From Zoogloea oryzae (GTDB lineage: Bacteria; Pseudomonadota; Gammaproteobacteria; Burkholderiales; Rhodocyclaceae), in the NCBI RefSeq assembly GCF_030161255.1, contig NZ_BSPX01000002.1, positions 1 to 64,000 of the forward strand: a stretch of DNA of 64,000 nt, given 5' to 3'. Below, one piece after another: positions 27,533 through 36,634 of this stretch (its first letter is position 1; each line of letters begins with the position of its first letter). The position numbers and the translations under genes are program-made. Below the pieces are notes generated by a model. That model was not told the origin of the DNA and ran no database searches. It saw only the letters and a list, made by a program, of their open reading frames with translations.

Positions 27533-29182
27533 ATGACTAAACCGCGAGTATACAGTTATCTACGGTTCTCGGACCCGAGGCAATCGGCGGGCTCGAGCAT
27601 CGATCGCCAAACAGCCTACGCGCGCCAATGGGCCGCCGCGCACGACCTCGCCCTCGACGAGTCGTTATCGATGCGTGACGAGGGCCTCTCGGCGTACCAC
27701 CAGCGCCACATCAAGCAAGGCGCGCTCGGGGTTTTTCTCGAGGCTGTATCGGCCGGCACGATCTCGCCCGGGTCCGTCCTGATCGTCGAGGCACTCGACC
27801 GACTCAGCCGGGCCGAGCCCATCGTCGCGCAGGCGCAGCTCGCGCAGATCATCAACGCGGGGATAACAGTCGTTACCGCGAGCGACGGCCGGGAATACAA
27901 CAGAGAGGGCCTCAAGGCGCAGCCGATGGACCTCGTTTATAGCCTCCTCTTGATGATCCAAGCACACAAGGAAAGCGAGACGAAGTCGGTCCGCGTGAAG
28001 GCATCGATTCGACGGCTTTGCGAGCAATGGATCGCCGGCACGTATCGCGGGCCGATCAACAACGGCCATGATCCGGCATGGGTCCGAAGGTCCGGCCAAG
28101 GCTGGGAGCTTGTCGAGGAGCACGTCGCCGCCGTCCGCCGGACCGTCGAGCTATTCCGGGCCGGCGAGGGGGCCACCCGGATCATCCGAGAGCTAAACGC
28201 GCACGGCCTCAAGCTCGCCCCCAAAGGCGGGGCCGCGTCGAGTATCTATAAGCTCCTGCGCCTGCCCGCGCTTTACGGTGCGAAGCGGCTCGAGATAGAC
28301 GGCCAGGAATACACCATGTTCGACTATTACCCGGCACTCATGACCGCCGACGAATGGGCCGAGCTGCAGCACCTCCTCGGCGACCGGAGCCGCCGCCGAG
28401 GACGCGGCGACATCGTCGGCCTGATTACCGGCATGAAACGGACCTTTTGCGGATACTGCGGCGCGGCCGTCGTCGCGCAAAACCTCATGACCCGGAACAA
28501 GCGCCCGGACGGAATACCGCAGGACGGCCACCGCCGTTTGACGTGCCAACGCAACGCGCACGCCCACGAATGTCCCGTGCCGGGGACGTGCTCGGTCGTC
28601 CCGGTCGAGCACGCCCTCCTCGCCTGGTGCTCGGATCAAATGAACCTGACCGCGATCACCGAAGGCGGGCCGGACCTGCAGACGCCCCGCGCTCGCCTCG
28701 CGAAACTCCGACTCGAGATCACCCAGGTCGAGCGCCAGATCGCAAAGATTACGGACGCGCTCCTCGACGACGACGGCCCGGCGCCGGTCGCATTCGCCCG
28801 CCGCGCCCGCGACCTCGAGGCGCAGCTCGAGCAGCTCAACACCGAAGCCACCGCCACAGAGCGCGAACTCGCCGCCGTCGCCTCGAGGAGCACGACGCCC
28901 GCCCTCGCGAGCGCCTGGTCGGCGCTGGCCGAGCGTGCCCTCGGCATGGACCACGACGCCCGCCTGCAAATCCGGAACATGGTCGCCGACACCTTCGAGC
29001 GGATCGTGATCCTCCACGCCGGAGCGGACCCGTACGCCAACGGCCCGAAGCCGATCACGATACAGCTCATTTCAAAGACCGGCGCCGGCCGCGTGCTCAA
29101 CATCCACCGCAAAACCGGCGCACTCCTCGACGCGAGGACAACGGCGCCCGACATTCCGGACGCCCCGGACCCCTACGCCTAG
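27533..29182 (+). CDS. int: large serine recombinase (phage integrase)
   Basis: Catalyses site-specific integration. 549 residues from ATG 27533; a start 33 bp upstream overlaps rimO and is unlikely. N-terminal resolvase domain: YLRFSDPRQSAGSS, with the nucleophilic serine following RF, and the arginine motif ALDRLSR. Then a recombinase domain (about 165-285, including GTYRGPINNGHDP), a zinc ribbon (FCGYCG and later two more Cys) and a coiled coil (about 390-470) expected to carry integration/excision control. It is read toward the late genes and ends 4 bp from the spanin stop. No excisionase-like partner is recognised. Confidence 0.93.
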   Translation: MTKPRVYSYLRFSDPRQSAGSSIDRQTAYARQWAAAHDLALDESLSMRDEGLSAYHQRHIKQGALGVFLEAVSAGTISPGSVLIVEALDRLSRAEPIVAQAQLAQIINAGITVVTASDGREYNREGLKAQPMDLVYSLLLMIQAHKESETKSVRVKASIRRLCEQWIAGTYRGPINNGHDPAWVRRSGQGWELVEEHVAAVRRTVELFRAGEGATRIIRELNAHGLKLAPKGGAASSIYKLLRLPALYGAKRLEIDGQEYTMFDYYPALMTADEWAELQHLLGDRSRRRGRGDIVGLITGMKRTFCGYCGAAVVAQNLMTRNKRPDGIPQDGHRRLTCQRNAHAHECPVPGTCSVVPVEHALLAWCSDQMNLTAITEGGPDLQTPRARLAKLRLEITQVERQIAKITDALLDDDGPAPVAFARRARDLEAQLEQLNTEATATERELAAVASRSTTPALASAWSALAERALGMDHDARLQIRNMVADTFERIVILHAGADPYANGPKPITIQLISKTGAGRVLNIHRKTGALLDARTTAPDIPDAPDPYA

Positions 29183-29186
29183 CCCG

Positions 29187-29714
29187 TCACGGCACACCAC
29201 CCGCCGCGCGGTCCTCGGTCACAACCCGCTGACAGGCGGCGAGCTGGTCGGCGACGGCGTCGGCGTCGGCGGCGAGGTCGAGAAGAAACCCAGCAGCCGC
29301 GCCCGAAAGTTCGCGGGACGGGGGACCATCACATCCGCAGGAGCCGGCGCCAGCCGAGGCGGCGACACTTCGACCAGCCGGGGCGGGGCCGGGGTCGCGC
29401 AGGCGCAGAGCGCCAGACAGCAGAGCAGCACGGTCCGCCGTGCGTTGTCGATCACGTTCACTGATTTTCTCCTGATAGTCTCGAGACACCTCGGCGAGCG
29501 CCTCGGCATGCTTTCGTTCCGCCGCGCGGGCCTGCTCCTGCAGCTCGCCCACGCGACGACCCACCACCTCGGCCGCGACCTGGTCGCGGCGCAGCGCCTC
29601 GGACCCGGCGCGGGTCGTACCGTCAAGCCAGCCGACAACGCCGGCAGCAATCAACAGCACGCCCCACACCAAAGCCCGCCACGCCCACGGAATAGGCACA
29701 GTCCACACGATCAC
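29187..29714 (-). CDS. Rz-like inner-membrane spanin
   Basis: Disrupts the outer membrane at the end of lysis together with an outer-membrane partner. From GTG 29714 (overlapping the endolysin stop as GTGA) it has one N-terminal membrane segment (WRALVWGVLLIAAGVVGWL) followed by a long coiled coil (about residues 40-100) and a hydrophilic tail: 175 residues. The Rz1-type gene is nested in another frame inside it, the classic lambda arrangement. Confidence 0.85.
   Translation of the reverse strand: MIVWTVPIPWAWRALVWGVLLIAAGVVGWLDGTTRAGSEALRRDQVAAEVVGRRVGELQEQARAAERKHAEALAEVSRDYQEKISERDRQRTADRAALLSGALRLRDPGPAPAGRSVAASAGAGSCGCDGPPSRELSGAAAGFLLDLAADADAVADQLAACQRVVTEDRAAGGVP
29219..29461 (-). CDS. 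Rz1-like outer-membrane spanin lipoprotein (nested)
   Basis: About 80 residues, wholly embedded in a different frame of the Rz-like gene. It starts at GTG 29461 (or GTG 29455), has a short signal with lipobox LCAC, and a proline-rich mature part (TPAPPRLVEVSPPRLAPAP). This is the expected form of an o-spanin. Confidence 0.8.
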   Translation of the reverse strand: MNVIDNARRTVLLCCLALCACATPAPPRLVEVSPPRLAPAPADVMVPRPANFRARLLGFFSTSPPTPTPSPTSSPPVSGL

Positions 29715-30622
29715 GCCCCCAGCGCCGCGACGTACTTCGCCCGCCGGACGATCATCACGTTCTGAACGTGCCCGCGATTGATCTCGAACGCGCTCGCGCC
29801 GTAGCCGTGCCACCGCGCCCGGCTCTTTGTCGAATGCGCCTCGACGTTGCCGAACCAGACGCCCGGGTCACACCCGGGCGCCTGCGCGCATAGTCGACGC
29901 TCGGCCATCACGCCGCCCTCGCCGCCGTTGTAAGCCGCGTCACACATCGCCAGCGCGTTGTAATCGTCGCGCACCAGGCGCGAGAGGCGCGCGTGACACG
30001 TTCGCACTTTCACCACCACCGCCCGGAGCTGCATCCGGGGGTTATAGCGATCCGCCCACGACCACGCGGCGAGCGACGGGTCGAGCCGCGACACCTCGGC
30101 CAGCGCATCAAAGCGGAGCCGCCCGTCTGCACCGTACGCCCGCGTAAACTGCCCGAGGCCGACGCCGTCCTCGCGCGACGTGTGGAGCGTCGCCCGCTCC
30201 CTCCATCCGCTTTCCTGCTCCACCAGCGCCGCGAGCATCGACGGCGCCGGCATCGACGGCCAGCGGGCCGAGACTTCCGACTGCAGCACAGGGAGATACT
30301 GCACAGCCCCGGCCGGCAGCTCGGCCGCAGGCGCCCGGCCACAGATCACCAGCAGGAGCCCGACCTCGAGCACGCGAAGGCCGAGATACGCCAGCCCGGC
30401 GGCGACGTTGCCATCGCGCACCAGCTCGGCCAGGTCACGCCCGCGCACCGACTCAGCGAGCGCCCGCCGTGCCAGATAGACCAGCGGGAGCGCGAACACC
30501 ACCCCCACAAGCGCGCGGAGCTGCTCCGCAAACTGCCGGCCGCCGTCCGGATCGGCGACCAGGTACAGCGCCGCCACCGCGACGGACGCGACGCCCATCA
30601 CCCAAAAACGAAAACGCTTCAT
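29711..30622 (-). CDS. endolysin: membrane-anchored N-terminus fused to lytic transglycosylase-like domain
   Basis: 303 residues from ATG 30622. Residues 1-110 hold about three hydrophobic segments (FWVMGVASVAVAALYLVA; ALVGVVFALPLVYLA; LGLRVLEVGLLLVI). From about 125 a lysozyme-like transglycosylase domain follows, with the catalytic-Glu stretch LVEQESGW, GLGQFTRAYG and MCDAAYNGGEG. A membrane-embedded endolysin could be a signal-arrest or self-exporting enzyme, or the N-terminal part could be a fused holin. It sits between an XhlA-like gene and the spanins. Confidence 0.82.
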   Translation of the reverse strand: MKRFRFWVMGVASVAVAALYLVADPDGGRQFAEQLRALVGVVFALPLVYLARRALAESVRGRDLAELVRDGNVAAGLAYLGLRVLEVGLLLVICGRAPAAELPAGAVQYLPVLQSEVSARWPSMPAPSMLAALVEQESGWRERATLHTSREDGVGLGQFTRAYGADGRLRFDALAEVSRLDPSLAAWSWADRYNPRMQLRAVVVKVRTCHARLSRLVRDDYNALAMCDAAYNGGEGGVMAERRLCAQAPGCDPGVWFGNVEAHSTKSRARWHGYGASAFEINRGHVQNVMIVRRAKYVAALGA

Positions 30623-30996
30623 CACATCACCCCGATTTTTTTCAAAACCACCATTACAAACAGGCCGCCACAAAAGCCGCACGCCGCGACAATCCAGCCC
30701 GACGTAAGCCGCTGCACCGGCTGCGCCTGCTCAAGATCACGAATCCGCGCCTCGAGCTTCTCCGGGATCGCCTGCTCGAGATCGCGCACGCGATCCGAGA
30801 GCTTGCTGATTGCGCCAAAGGCCCGATCCTGCGCGCTCGACACAACCGCGTGACGCTCCTCGAGCACGGCCAGCCGAACGACCGCGTCGGCCATCTTCGA
30901 CATTGCCGCCCGAATCTCCCGGACGTCCTCGCGAACGCCGTCGAGCGCCTCTTGAACCACCCCGAGCCCTACGCCCGGATCATCCTTGCCCGACAC
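30622..30996 (-). CDS. XhlA-like holin-associated protein
   Basis: 124 residues from GTG 30996 (GTG 31002 also possible). A long amphipathic coiled coil (REDVREIRAAMSKMADAVVRLAVLEE and onwards) is followed by one C-terminal membrane segment (GWIVAACGFCGGLFVMVVL). This is the layout of XhlA/haemolysin-type phage proteins that aid host lysis. Its stop is coupled to the endolysin start. Confidence 0.7.
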   Translation of the reverse strand: MSGKDDPGVGLGVVQEALDGVREDVREIRAAMSKMADAVVRLAVLEERHAVVSSAQDRAFGAISKLSDRVRDLEQAIPEKLEARIRDLEQAQPVQRLTSGWIVAACGFCGGLFVMVVLKKIGVM

Positions 30997-31007
30997 ATGC
31001 ACCCCCC

Positions 31008-31033
31008 AAAAAAGAAAAACCCGCCGAAGCGGG
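31008..31033 (-). terminator. intrinsic terminator before the lysis cassette
   Basis: Arms CCCGC/GCGGG with a 4-nt loop, followed on the minus strand by a T-rich tract. It separates the tail genes from the lysis genes, so lysis expression must depend on read-through (antitermination) or a local promoter. Confidence 0.75.
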
Positions 31034-31043
31034 TCAAATCGAT

Positions 31044-31057
31044 TGCAGACGTCTGCA
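31044..31057. repeat. dispersed palindrome TGCAGACGTCTGCA, site 1
   Basis: Exact 14-bp palindrome in the short intergenic space between the terminator and the AYESE-motif gene. It is the only exact copy outside a gene. Confidence 0.9.
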
Positions 31058-31060
31058 CAA

Positions 31061-31294
31061 CTACGGCGCCGGACGGTACTCCGGCGGCGACTGCGAGCGG
31101 AGCCGTTCGGACTCATAAGCCCCGCAGCAATGCCCCGCGCCGAAAATCGCGTCGACCACCCGCCACGCCATACGCCAGCGCCGCGAGGTGCCGCGCAAAC
31201 GCCAACACCGCGCGCTAATCGTCTCGTCCGCGTAGCCGCCGGCCAGCGTGTTACCGAGCTGGTCGATTCCGATCGCGACTTGTTTCAAGCCCAC
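31061..31294 (-). CDS. conserved small phage protein (AYESERLR...PPEYR motif)
   Basis: 77 residues. The sequence IGIDQLGNTLAGGYADETI near the start and AYESERLRSQSPPEYR near the end match a small protein that recurs next to tail-tip and lysis genes of many temperate phages. Its function is not known. It is the last gene before the terminator at 31008. Confidence 0.75.
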   Translation of the reverse strand: MGLKQVAIGIDQLGNTLAGGYADETISARCWRLRGTSRRWRMAWRVVDAIFGAGHCCGAYESERLRSQSPPEYRPAP

Positions 31295-31308
31295 AAAAAC
31301 CCCCTTTC

Positions 31309-31947
31309 TTAGACTGCATCCAACGCCGCGACGACTTGCGCAGCAAACTCGGCGATCGCGCCCGCATCACCCAGCGCCGCGAGCCGATCCTTTCCATTGA
31401 CCCGCGTCGCCTCGATCTGAGGCCCGATCACCTCCCCCCACAACTGCCCAAGGCGGATGATCCGGTCCGCCGCCTCGCGGGCCGTACGGTCCGCACGAGG
31501 CGCGCTCTCGCCGGCCACATACGGCCACCCGGCGAGGTCGTCGGGATAACCCGCCACCCGGTACGCGACCGCCTCGGCGTACTTCGCCGTATAGGTCGCG
31601 TCCTGACCGGGCGCCGTCGTGATATAGCGCGCCCGCGCCCGCCCGGCCGCCTCGTCGATCTGCACCACCGCCGCCGCCCGCGCCGCCGAGACGGTCGGCG
31701 AGGACACCCAGCGCCAGGCCGAGGCGTCCCACGACCAGACCTCGCGATCCGTATCCAGCGGAGCCGGCGGCCGGTAATCGACCAGCTCGCCCCCCTCGAC
31801 ACGCCACCGCAGCGGGTCCGGCGGGGCCGCCTCATAGCGCCAAACGCTCATGCCTTCCGGCACCATGCGCAGCATTAACGATTCATCGGACCCCGCGACG
31901 GTCTGCCCGGTAAACACCCCGTCCGGCCCAAAAATTGCGCCCATCAT
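31309..31947 (-). CDS. tail-fibre assembly-like protein
   Basis: 212 residues directly after the tail-tip gene (4-bp overlap). The second half (helical, with AYRVAGYPDDLAGWPYVAGE) resembles proteins found behind J-like genes that attach or chaperone host-contact fibres. The N-terminal half has WRYEAAPPDPLRWRVEGGELV, a short beta domain. Role inferred from position and recurring sequence type. Confidence 0.6.
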   Translation of the reverse strand: MMGAIFGPDGVFTGQTVAGSDESLMLRMVPEGMSVWRYEAAPPDPLRWRVEGGELVDYRPPAPLDTDREVWSWDASAWRWVSSPTVSAARAAAVVQIDEAAGRARARYITTAPGQDATYTAKYAEAVAYRVAGYPDDLAGWPYVAGESAPRADRTAREAADRIIRLGQLWGEVIGPQIEATRVNGKDRLAALGDAGAIAEFAAQVVAALDAV

Positions 31948-34900
31948 CGTTTCATCACCTCGATTCGCGTCGCCTGTTTGACGTTCAACAACGCACCAGC
32001 CGGCCGCAGCTTTACGAATACCCGGATGTTTTGCACAGCCGGCAGCACAAAGGACGTGCCGATCGAATATCCCCGCTCATCAACCCCCGAAAACTTCGCG
32101 ATCGGGAACTCCGAAACAAGGACGTACTCGGTCCCCCACGGCAACCCTAGCCCCGGCCCGCTCGGCGTCCCGGGGACCGCCGTAATCGTGCAATAGACAT
32201 CCATCGCACCTTGAGGCCAGAACATGCCGCAGCTTTCCATCGCCACCACCGCGCCCGTTTTCGCCTCGTCGAGCAAGTCAAAGAATCCGATCGCCGTCGT
32301 CGACCCCGACAAAATGCCGGAGTAGGTCGCGCTCGCCGACTGCATGACCGACGTAGCAGCTTGGGCCGCGAGCTGGCTCGTACCCATCGCGCCAGCTCCA
32401 ACCAGCGCCGCGACGTTACTCGCAGTAATCTGACCGTCGACATTCACGCCAAGCGTAGCGCCTGCAGTCGCGTTGTCCTGCGGCCTCCCAGCCCCCGTTA
32501 CGCCCGACCATTTCGCGGTCTGCCCGAGGCTTGCCCCATCGGTGAGCTGTGACGTATTAGTGACCGCCCGAGCACCATCCGACCAGGGCGAGAATCCACT
32601 TTGCGCGTCGAGCGCCTCGCCAATGTAAGCCTGATCGAAGAACACATAGGCATCAGCCCCCGTCATGTCCCTGAGCTTGACGCAAAGCGACATCCACCGA
32701 GTACCGGCCGGCGCCACGGCAAAACCGCCCGTTTTCTTGAAGTCAGCTAGCGTGGTGCCGCCGGGCTTCTCGGACACATTACTTCCGACCGTAACCTGCG
32801 TAAGCCCCCCCAATCCGTCATACCAGTTGATACACACTGCTGCCGTACAGCGCATGGCACCCGTCAATGCGTAAGCCTCGACGCGCGTGCCCGGAAGAAC
32901 TTGGATTTGCTGCGGATGGACATTCCATTCCAGCTCTCGCCCGACAACAACCGAACCAACGGCATGCAAATACCGCGATGCGCCGCCAGGCATCGCATAG
33001 GTAGCCCACGCCGGAAGAACATACCCCCTATCGGCCTCACTGCCGGCAAACCCGCTGCCGGCATTCGTCCAAACCGACCACCCATCATCATTTGGATAAA
33101 GCGGATGGGCCGACGTATTGAACGCCCGATTTGCCCCACCAACAGCCCCAACCGGAGCCGCGCCGAGCGTGACCGTCGTCCGGGCGCCCGTCGCGCTGAT
33201 CGCGCCGAACGTGTCGCGAATGCGGGCCTCGAACGTCCATGTACCGGCCGCAGGCGTCTGCACCTCGAGGCGACCGCCACCGTACGGGGCTTGGCCGAGA
33301 ACCGACATTGCCGACCAGGCCGCGCCCGCCGAGGCACTAAATCGCACCTCGACAACAGCGCCGCTTACCACGGCCGCCGACGTGCTCCACGTATGGACGC
33401 GCGTCCCATCCCCCGCCGTCGCGACGGCGTACCCCGAGAGATTCGGAGGCGGATAGCCCTGCACCGTGTACGCCACCGGAGAGAGCGCCGCGAGGTCCTG
33501 ATATGCCGCGCCGTAAAGGTTGAACGCCTGCAGCTTGAGATAAAGCGTCTTGCCGACGAGCGACGGGTCGTAGGCATAACGGAACACGTTACCGTCAAGC
33601 CGCACGAACGAGGCGCCCGACGCATGAGCCGAGATCGGCGACCCATAGGCACCACGCCGCAGGCTCGAGAGGTTGTAACGGCCCGCAGAGACGAGCGTCG
33701 ACGTCTGGTAACTGACCAGCTCGCCGCCGACCCAGCACAGCGTATTGAACGTGTCGCGATCCTGCGCCAGCCCGCCAGAGAGCACCCCGCCTGACGCCGT
33801 CAGATCGACCGAGAGCGTGCTCGTCGTGTCCGGATCGACGCCAGTCGGAAAGACCGCCGTCGTAACGCCAAAGCGCGATTTCACGGCATGCGTGCCGATC
33901 TTCTTATACGTCGTGCCATCGAATGACACCCAGACGTCACACCCGCCGTAATTCGCCCCGCCCCCCGTCGCGAGCCAAATCTCGGGCTGGCCCGCCAACT
34001 GTAACGGCGGCTCGAACACGACAGGCGCCGCAGCATTCCCCGGCGCGACGTTCGCGTTAGTCGAGTAGCCCGACGACGGCGGCGACGGGACGGTCGGCGC
34101 CAGCCCGGCCCCCTGGACGAAATCCTCAGCCGTGACCGTAATTTTCCCGTCCGGAGAATCCTCGACGTCGAGCACCCGGACCGGAGCCCCCGACAGCCCG
34201 AGCCCCGCATGAGTCAGCGTCAAAATATCCATCGGCTCGAGCCGGCAGAATTTCAAGCCGAGCTTGAATTCGTACGTGTTGCACACATAGAGGCCCCGCT
34301 GCATTTGCAGCCACGCGACCGACTGCGCCACCGATTGAGACTTGATCGCCTCATACGTCCGCGTCTCGGGGTTCGCACGGCGTCCAAACTGCGCCGCGTG
34401 CGCGTCGTCCTGCACCTCCACCGTGTTCGTGTTGTACTCGAGCGCCCGATCCTTGAACTCGAGCCGCAGAGAATTTTTCTGATCGCCGGGAGACTTCCGG
34501 ACGATCCGGATCGGAAGCGCCTCGCCCTCGATCGCGAGAAAGTCATCGTCGGTCAGCGCGTAGGACGGCGCGACGATCGGCGTAAAGGTCCGGCCGTTCC
34601 CGGTCTTTTGCGTGTCGCCGTACGGGACGACCTTCAATTTCCCTTCGGAAAAGAACGGCGCGGAACAAGTCATCTCGAAAACCTTGTCAAGATGATCTCC
34701 GGCCCGCTGCTGCTGATCGAGAACGGGCGAAAGGAAAAGCCCATACGCAAACACGAAATCGGTATAGGCCGACAAATCCCCGACCCGGGACGCCGGAAAG
34801 CCCGCATCGGTCAAAATGTCCTGAACGACCACCGCGGGCGATGCGTCATAGGAGCCACCCGCGCCCGAGGATGCCGTTTGCACCTCATAGGACAAGCTCG

Positions 34901-35345
34901 GGAGCGTCGGCGTCGTGCCGAGGTTGCCGTTTGCCACCCCCACCCACGCAAGGCCCGGATACGCGAGCGCCTCGGTCGGATGCTTGGCCGAGAGGTACGC
35001 CCACGGCGATTGACCGAGCGAGCCCGCCGACTGGTCAGGCGCCGCCGTGAAGGTCATCCGGGTCTTGTTCTCCCACGAGCACAGGAGCGCCGTGATCGGA
35101 TTGTCACAAAGCCCGATCTGCACCGACGACGAATAGGTATAGCCCGCGACGTAAGAGGCGCCCCCCTTTCCGCCGCCGGCAGACTGCGCCGTCGACGTGA
35201 AATCCCCGTACCAGATCAAGTTACCCGCGACACGAGCCGTCCCCCACACGCGCGGGATCGCGACACCGTACGCGCTCGTTTGAATTGTCAGCGTCGAAAC
35301 TCGATTGACCCCCGAGGACGCGACAGGAGCACCAAAAAAGGACAT
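31944..35345 (-). CDS. tail-tip / host-specificity protein (gpJ-like)
   Basis: 1133 residues, the second largest structural protein. The N-terminus (FGAPVASSGVNRVSTLT, IPRVWGTARVAGNLIWYGDF) matches the tail-tip hub family of lambdoid siphophages. The middle carries a phage-tail domain and fibronectin-like segments (about 640-760), and the last 250 residues are variable. It follows the DUF2163, NlpC/P60 and DUF2460 genes in the usual order. The C-terminal part is the likely receptor-binding region. Receptor unknown; the adjacent host capsule is one candidate. Confidence 0.85.
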   Translation of the reverse strand: MSFFGAPVASSGVNRVSTLTIQTSAYGVAIPRVWGTARVAGNLIWYGDFTSTAQSAGGGKGGASYVAGYTYSSSVQIGLCDNPITALLCSWENKTRMTFTAAPDQSAGSLGQSPWAYLSAKHPTEALAYPGLAWVGVANGNLGTTPTLPSLSYEVQTASSGAGGSYDASPAVVVQDILTDAGFPASRVGDLSAYTDFVFAYGLFLSPVLDQQQRAGDHLDKVFEMTCSAPFFSEGKLKVVPYGDTQKTGNGRTFTPIVAPSYALTDDDFLAIEGEALPIRIVRKSPGDQKNSLRLEFKDRALEYNTNTVEVQDDAHAAQFGRRANPETRTYEAIKSQSVAQSVAWLQMQRGLYVCNTYEFKLGLKFCRLEPMDILTLTHAGLGLSGAPVRVLDVEDSPDGKITVTAEDFVQGAGLAPTVPSPPSSGYSTNANVAPGNAAAPVVFEPPLQLAGQPEIWLATGGGANYGGCDVWVSFDGTTYKKIGTHAVKSRFGVTTAVFPTGVDPDTTSTLSVDLTASGGVLSGGLAQDRDTFNTLCWVGGELVSYQTSTLVSAGRYNLSSLRRGAYGSPISAHASGASFVRLDGNVFRYAYDPSLVGKTLYLKLQAFNLYGAAYQDLAALSPVAYTVQGYPPPNLSGYAVATAGDGTRVHTWSTSAAVVSGAVVEVRFSASAGAAWSAMSVLGQAPYGGGRLEVQTPAAGTWTFEARIRDTFGAISATGARTTVTLGAAPVGAVGGANRAFNTSAHPLYPNDDGWSVWTNAGSGFAGSEADRGYVLPAWATYAMPGGASRYLHAVGSVVVGRELEWNVHPQQIQVLPGTRVEAYALTGAMRCTAAVCINWYDGLGGLTQVTVGSNVSEKPGGTTLADFKKTGGFAVAPAGTRWMSLCVKLRDMTGADAYVFFDQAYIGEALDAQSGFSPWSDGARAVTNTSQLTDGASLGQTAKWSGVTGAGRPQDNATAGATLGVNVDGQITASNVAALVGAGAMGTSQLAAQAATSVMQSASATYSGILSGSTTAIGFFDLLDEAKTGAVVAMESCGMFWPQGAMDVYCTITAVPGTPSGPGLGLPWGTEYVLVSEFPIAKFSGVDERGYSIGTSFVLPAVQNIRVFVKLRPAGALLNVKQATRIEVMKR

Positions 35346-35351
35346 GAGAGA

Positions 35352-35786
35352 TCACCAGAGAGAATAAAACCGGGCCTCGCGGCCTGAGAGCTTGTCGGCA
35401 TCACCAGGCGACGCGACCACCTCACCCCACGGCCGGAAGGCATGCACCACCACCGCCGGCCACTCGACCACAATCCCCGCATGCGAAAACGACTTGCCGA
35501 ACCGCCAGACGACCACGTCCCCAGCCTGCGGGACCTCGACCAGCCGGCCGCCCTGAGCCTCGATCGTCTCGACCAGCCGCTCGGCGTCCGCGTGAAGCAT
35601 GAAATCGATCGGATAGTCCTCGACCCGGAAGTCGGGCCGCACCCCGGCGCCGACGTATGCCGCCTTGACCAGCCGCGCACAATCCACACCCGCGCCGAGC
35701 ACCTCGGCGCCGTGGTGCCAGGGCGTACCCACCCACCGCAGCGCCTCGGCGACGATCGCCGCCCGTGCATCGTTTTCGTTTTTCAT
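35352..35786 (-). CDS. NlpC/P60 cysteine peptidase, tail assembly (gpK-like)
   Basis: 144 residues from ATG 35786, overlapping the preceding stop by 4 bp. The NlpC/P60 core shows the catalytic Cys in VDCARLVKAAY and the His in FSHAGIVV, with the usual AGDVVVWRFG strand between them. In lambdoid phages this enzyme assists tail-tip assembly or local peptidoglycan opening at infection. Confidence 0.88.
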   Translation of the reverse strand: MKNENDARAAIVAEALRWVGTPWHHGAEVLGAGVDCARLVKAAYVGAGVRPDFRVEDYPIDFMLHADAERLVETIEAQGGRLVEVPQAGDVVVWRFGKSFSHAGIVVEWPAVVVHAFRPWGEVVASPGDADKLSGREARFYSLW

Positions 35787-36631
35787 GCTGCCGTCTCCTG
35801 ACGTGGAACGAGCGGGAACCCCTTGAACCGCCCTTGACCGGGGAACCGGCTCGAGCACGTCGCCTGCGTCCGGTCACACCCCTTGTAAACCGTGAACGTG
35901 TCCCCCACCGCCGGAGCGTCCGGCAGCGGGAACGAGAGGACGAGCTGCCCCGCCGTGTGCTGCTTAACCGTCCGCCGCACGCCAGCATTGACACCCGTCA
36001 CGCCGTCAATCTCGCCGAGGTCGTACGTCGCCGAGCCCGTCACGCCGCACACGATCACCGAGCGCGTGCTCCCGCCCTGCACCGTCACCGCCAGGGCGTG
36101 CGCCGCTTTCGACACCCCACAGCCGGCCCCGTAAAGCGACCAGACGCACCCGGGCTGATAGACATACGGCGGAAACGGCGCGTCGAGCAGCTCGACGGGG
36201 CTCTTGACTGTGTAGCGGGCTGCATTCGACAGAATCTCGGCGTCCGCGAGCCGCCCCTCGAACACAGACACCGACCCGACGATCGGATTCGCCGGGTCGT
36301 CGGTAAAGGCCCGGACGATCTTCAACTCGGCGCCATCGAGCGCCCCGCGCCGGGCCGCCTGCAGCAGCGGGAGCCCGAGGACCGTAATCGCGTCCGTCGC
36401 GTAAAACGTGACGTCGCAACTCGTGACCGCGAGGCCGACACCCGTTTTCACGGCCCCGCGCTCGACAATCGGCCCCGTCGCGTACGTGTTGCCACCGTAG
36501 GCGATACCCACGTCCGCGCCCGACCAGCGATAAATCTGCCCGCCGATCAAGGTCAACGTGAACAGCTCCACAACGAAAAAAGCCCTCGACGACTGCAACA
36601 GCGTCGCGAGGGCCGGCTCGACGGATTTCAT
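35783..36631 (-). CDS. tail protein, DUF2163 / BR0599 family
   Basis: 282 residues. Characteristic C-terminal GCDRTQATCSSRFPGQGRF and the QPGCVWSLYGAGCGV segment identify the BR0599-type tail-tip protein also found in gene transfer agents. These cysteines bind iron-sulphur in the lambda gpL equivalent. It sits between DUF2460 and NlpC/P60 genes, as expected. Confidence 0.87.
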   Translation of the reverse strand: MKSVEPALATLLQSSRAFFVVELFTLTLIGGQIYRWSGADVGIAYGGNTYATGPIVERGAVKTGVGLAVTSCDVTFYATDAITVLGLPLLQAARRGALDGAELKIVRAFTDDPANPIVGSVSVFEGRLADAEILSNAARYTVKSPVELLDAPFPPYVYQPGCVWSLYGAGCGVSKAAHALAVTVQGGSTRSVIVCGVTGSATYDLGEIDGVTGVNAGVRRTVKQHTAGQLVLSFPLPDAPAVGDTFTVYKGCDRTQATCSSRFPGQGRFKGFPLVPRQETAA

Positions 36632-36634
36632 TGA

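Noticed and set aside
28193..29017. Large antisense frame within the integrase gene
   Set aside because: Composition-driven shadow; the integrase reading is supported by catalytic and zinc motifs.
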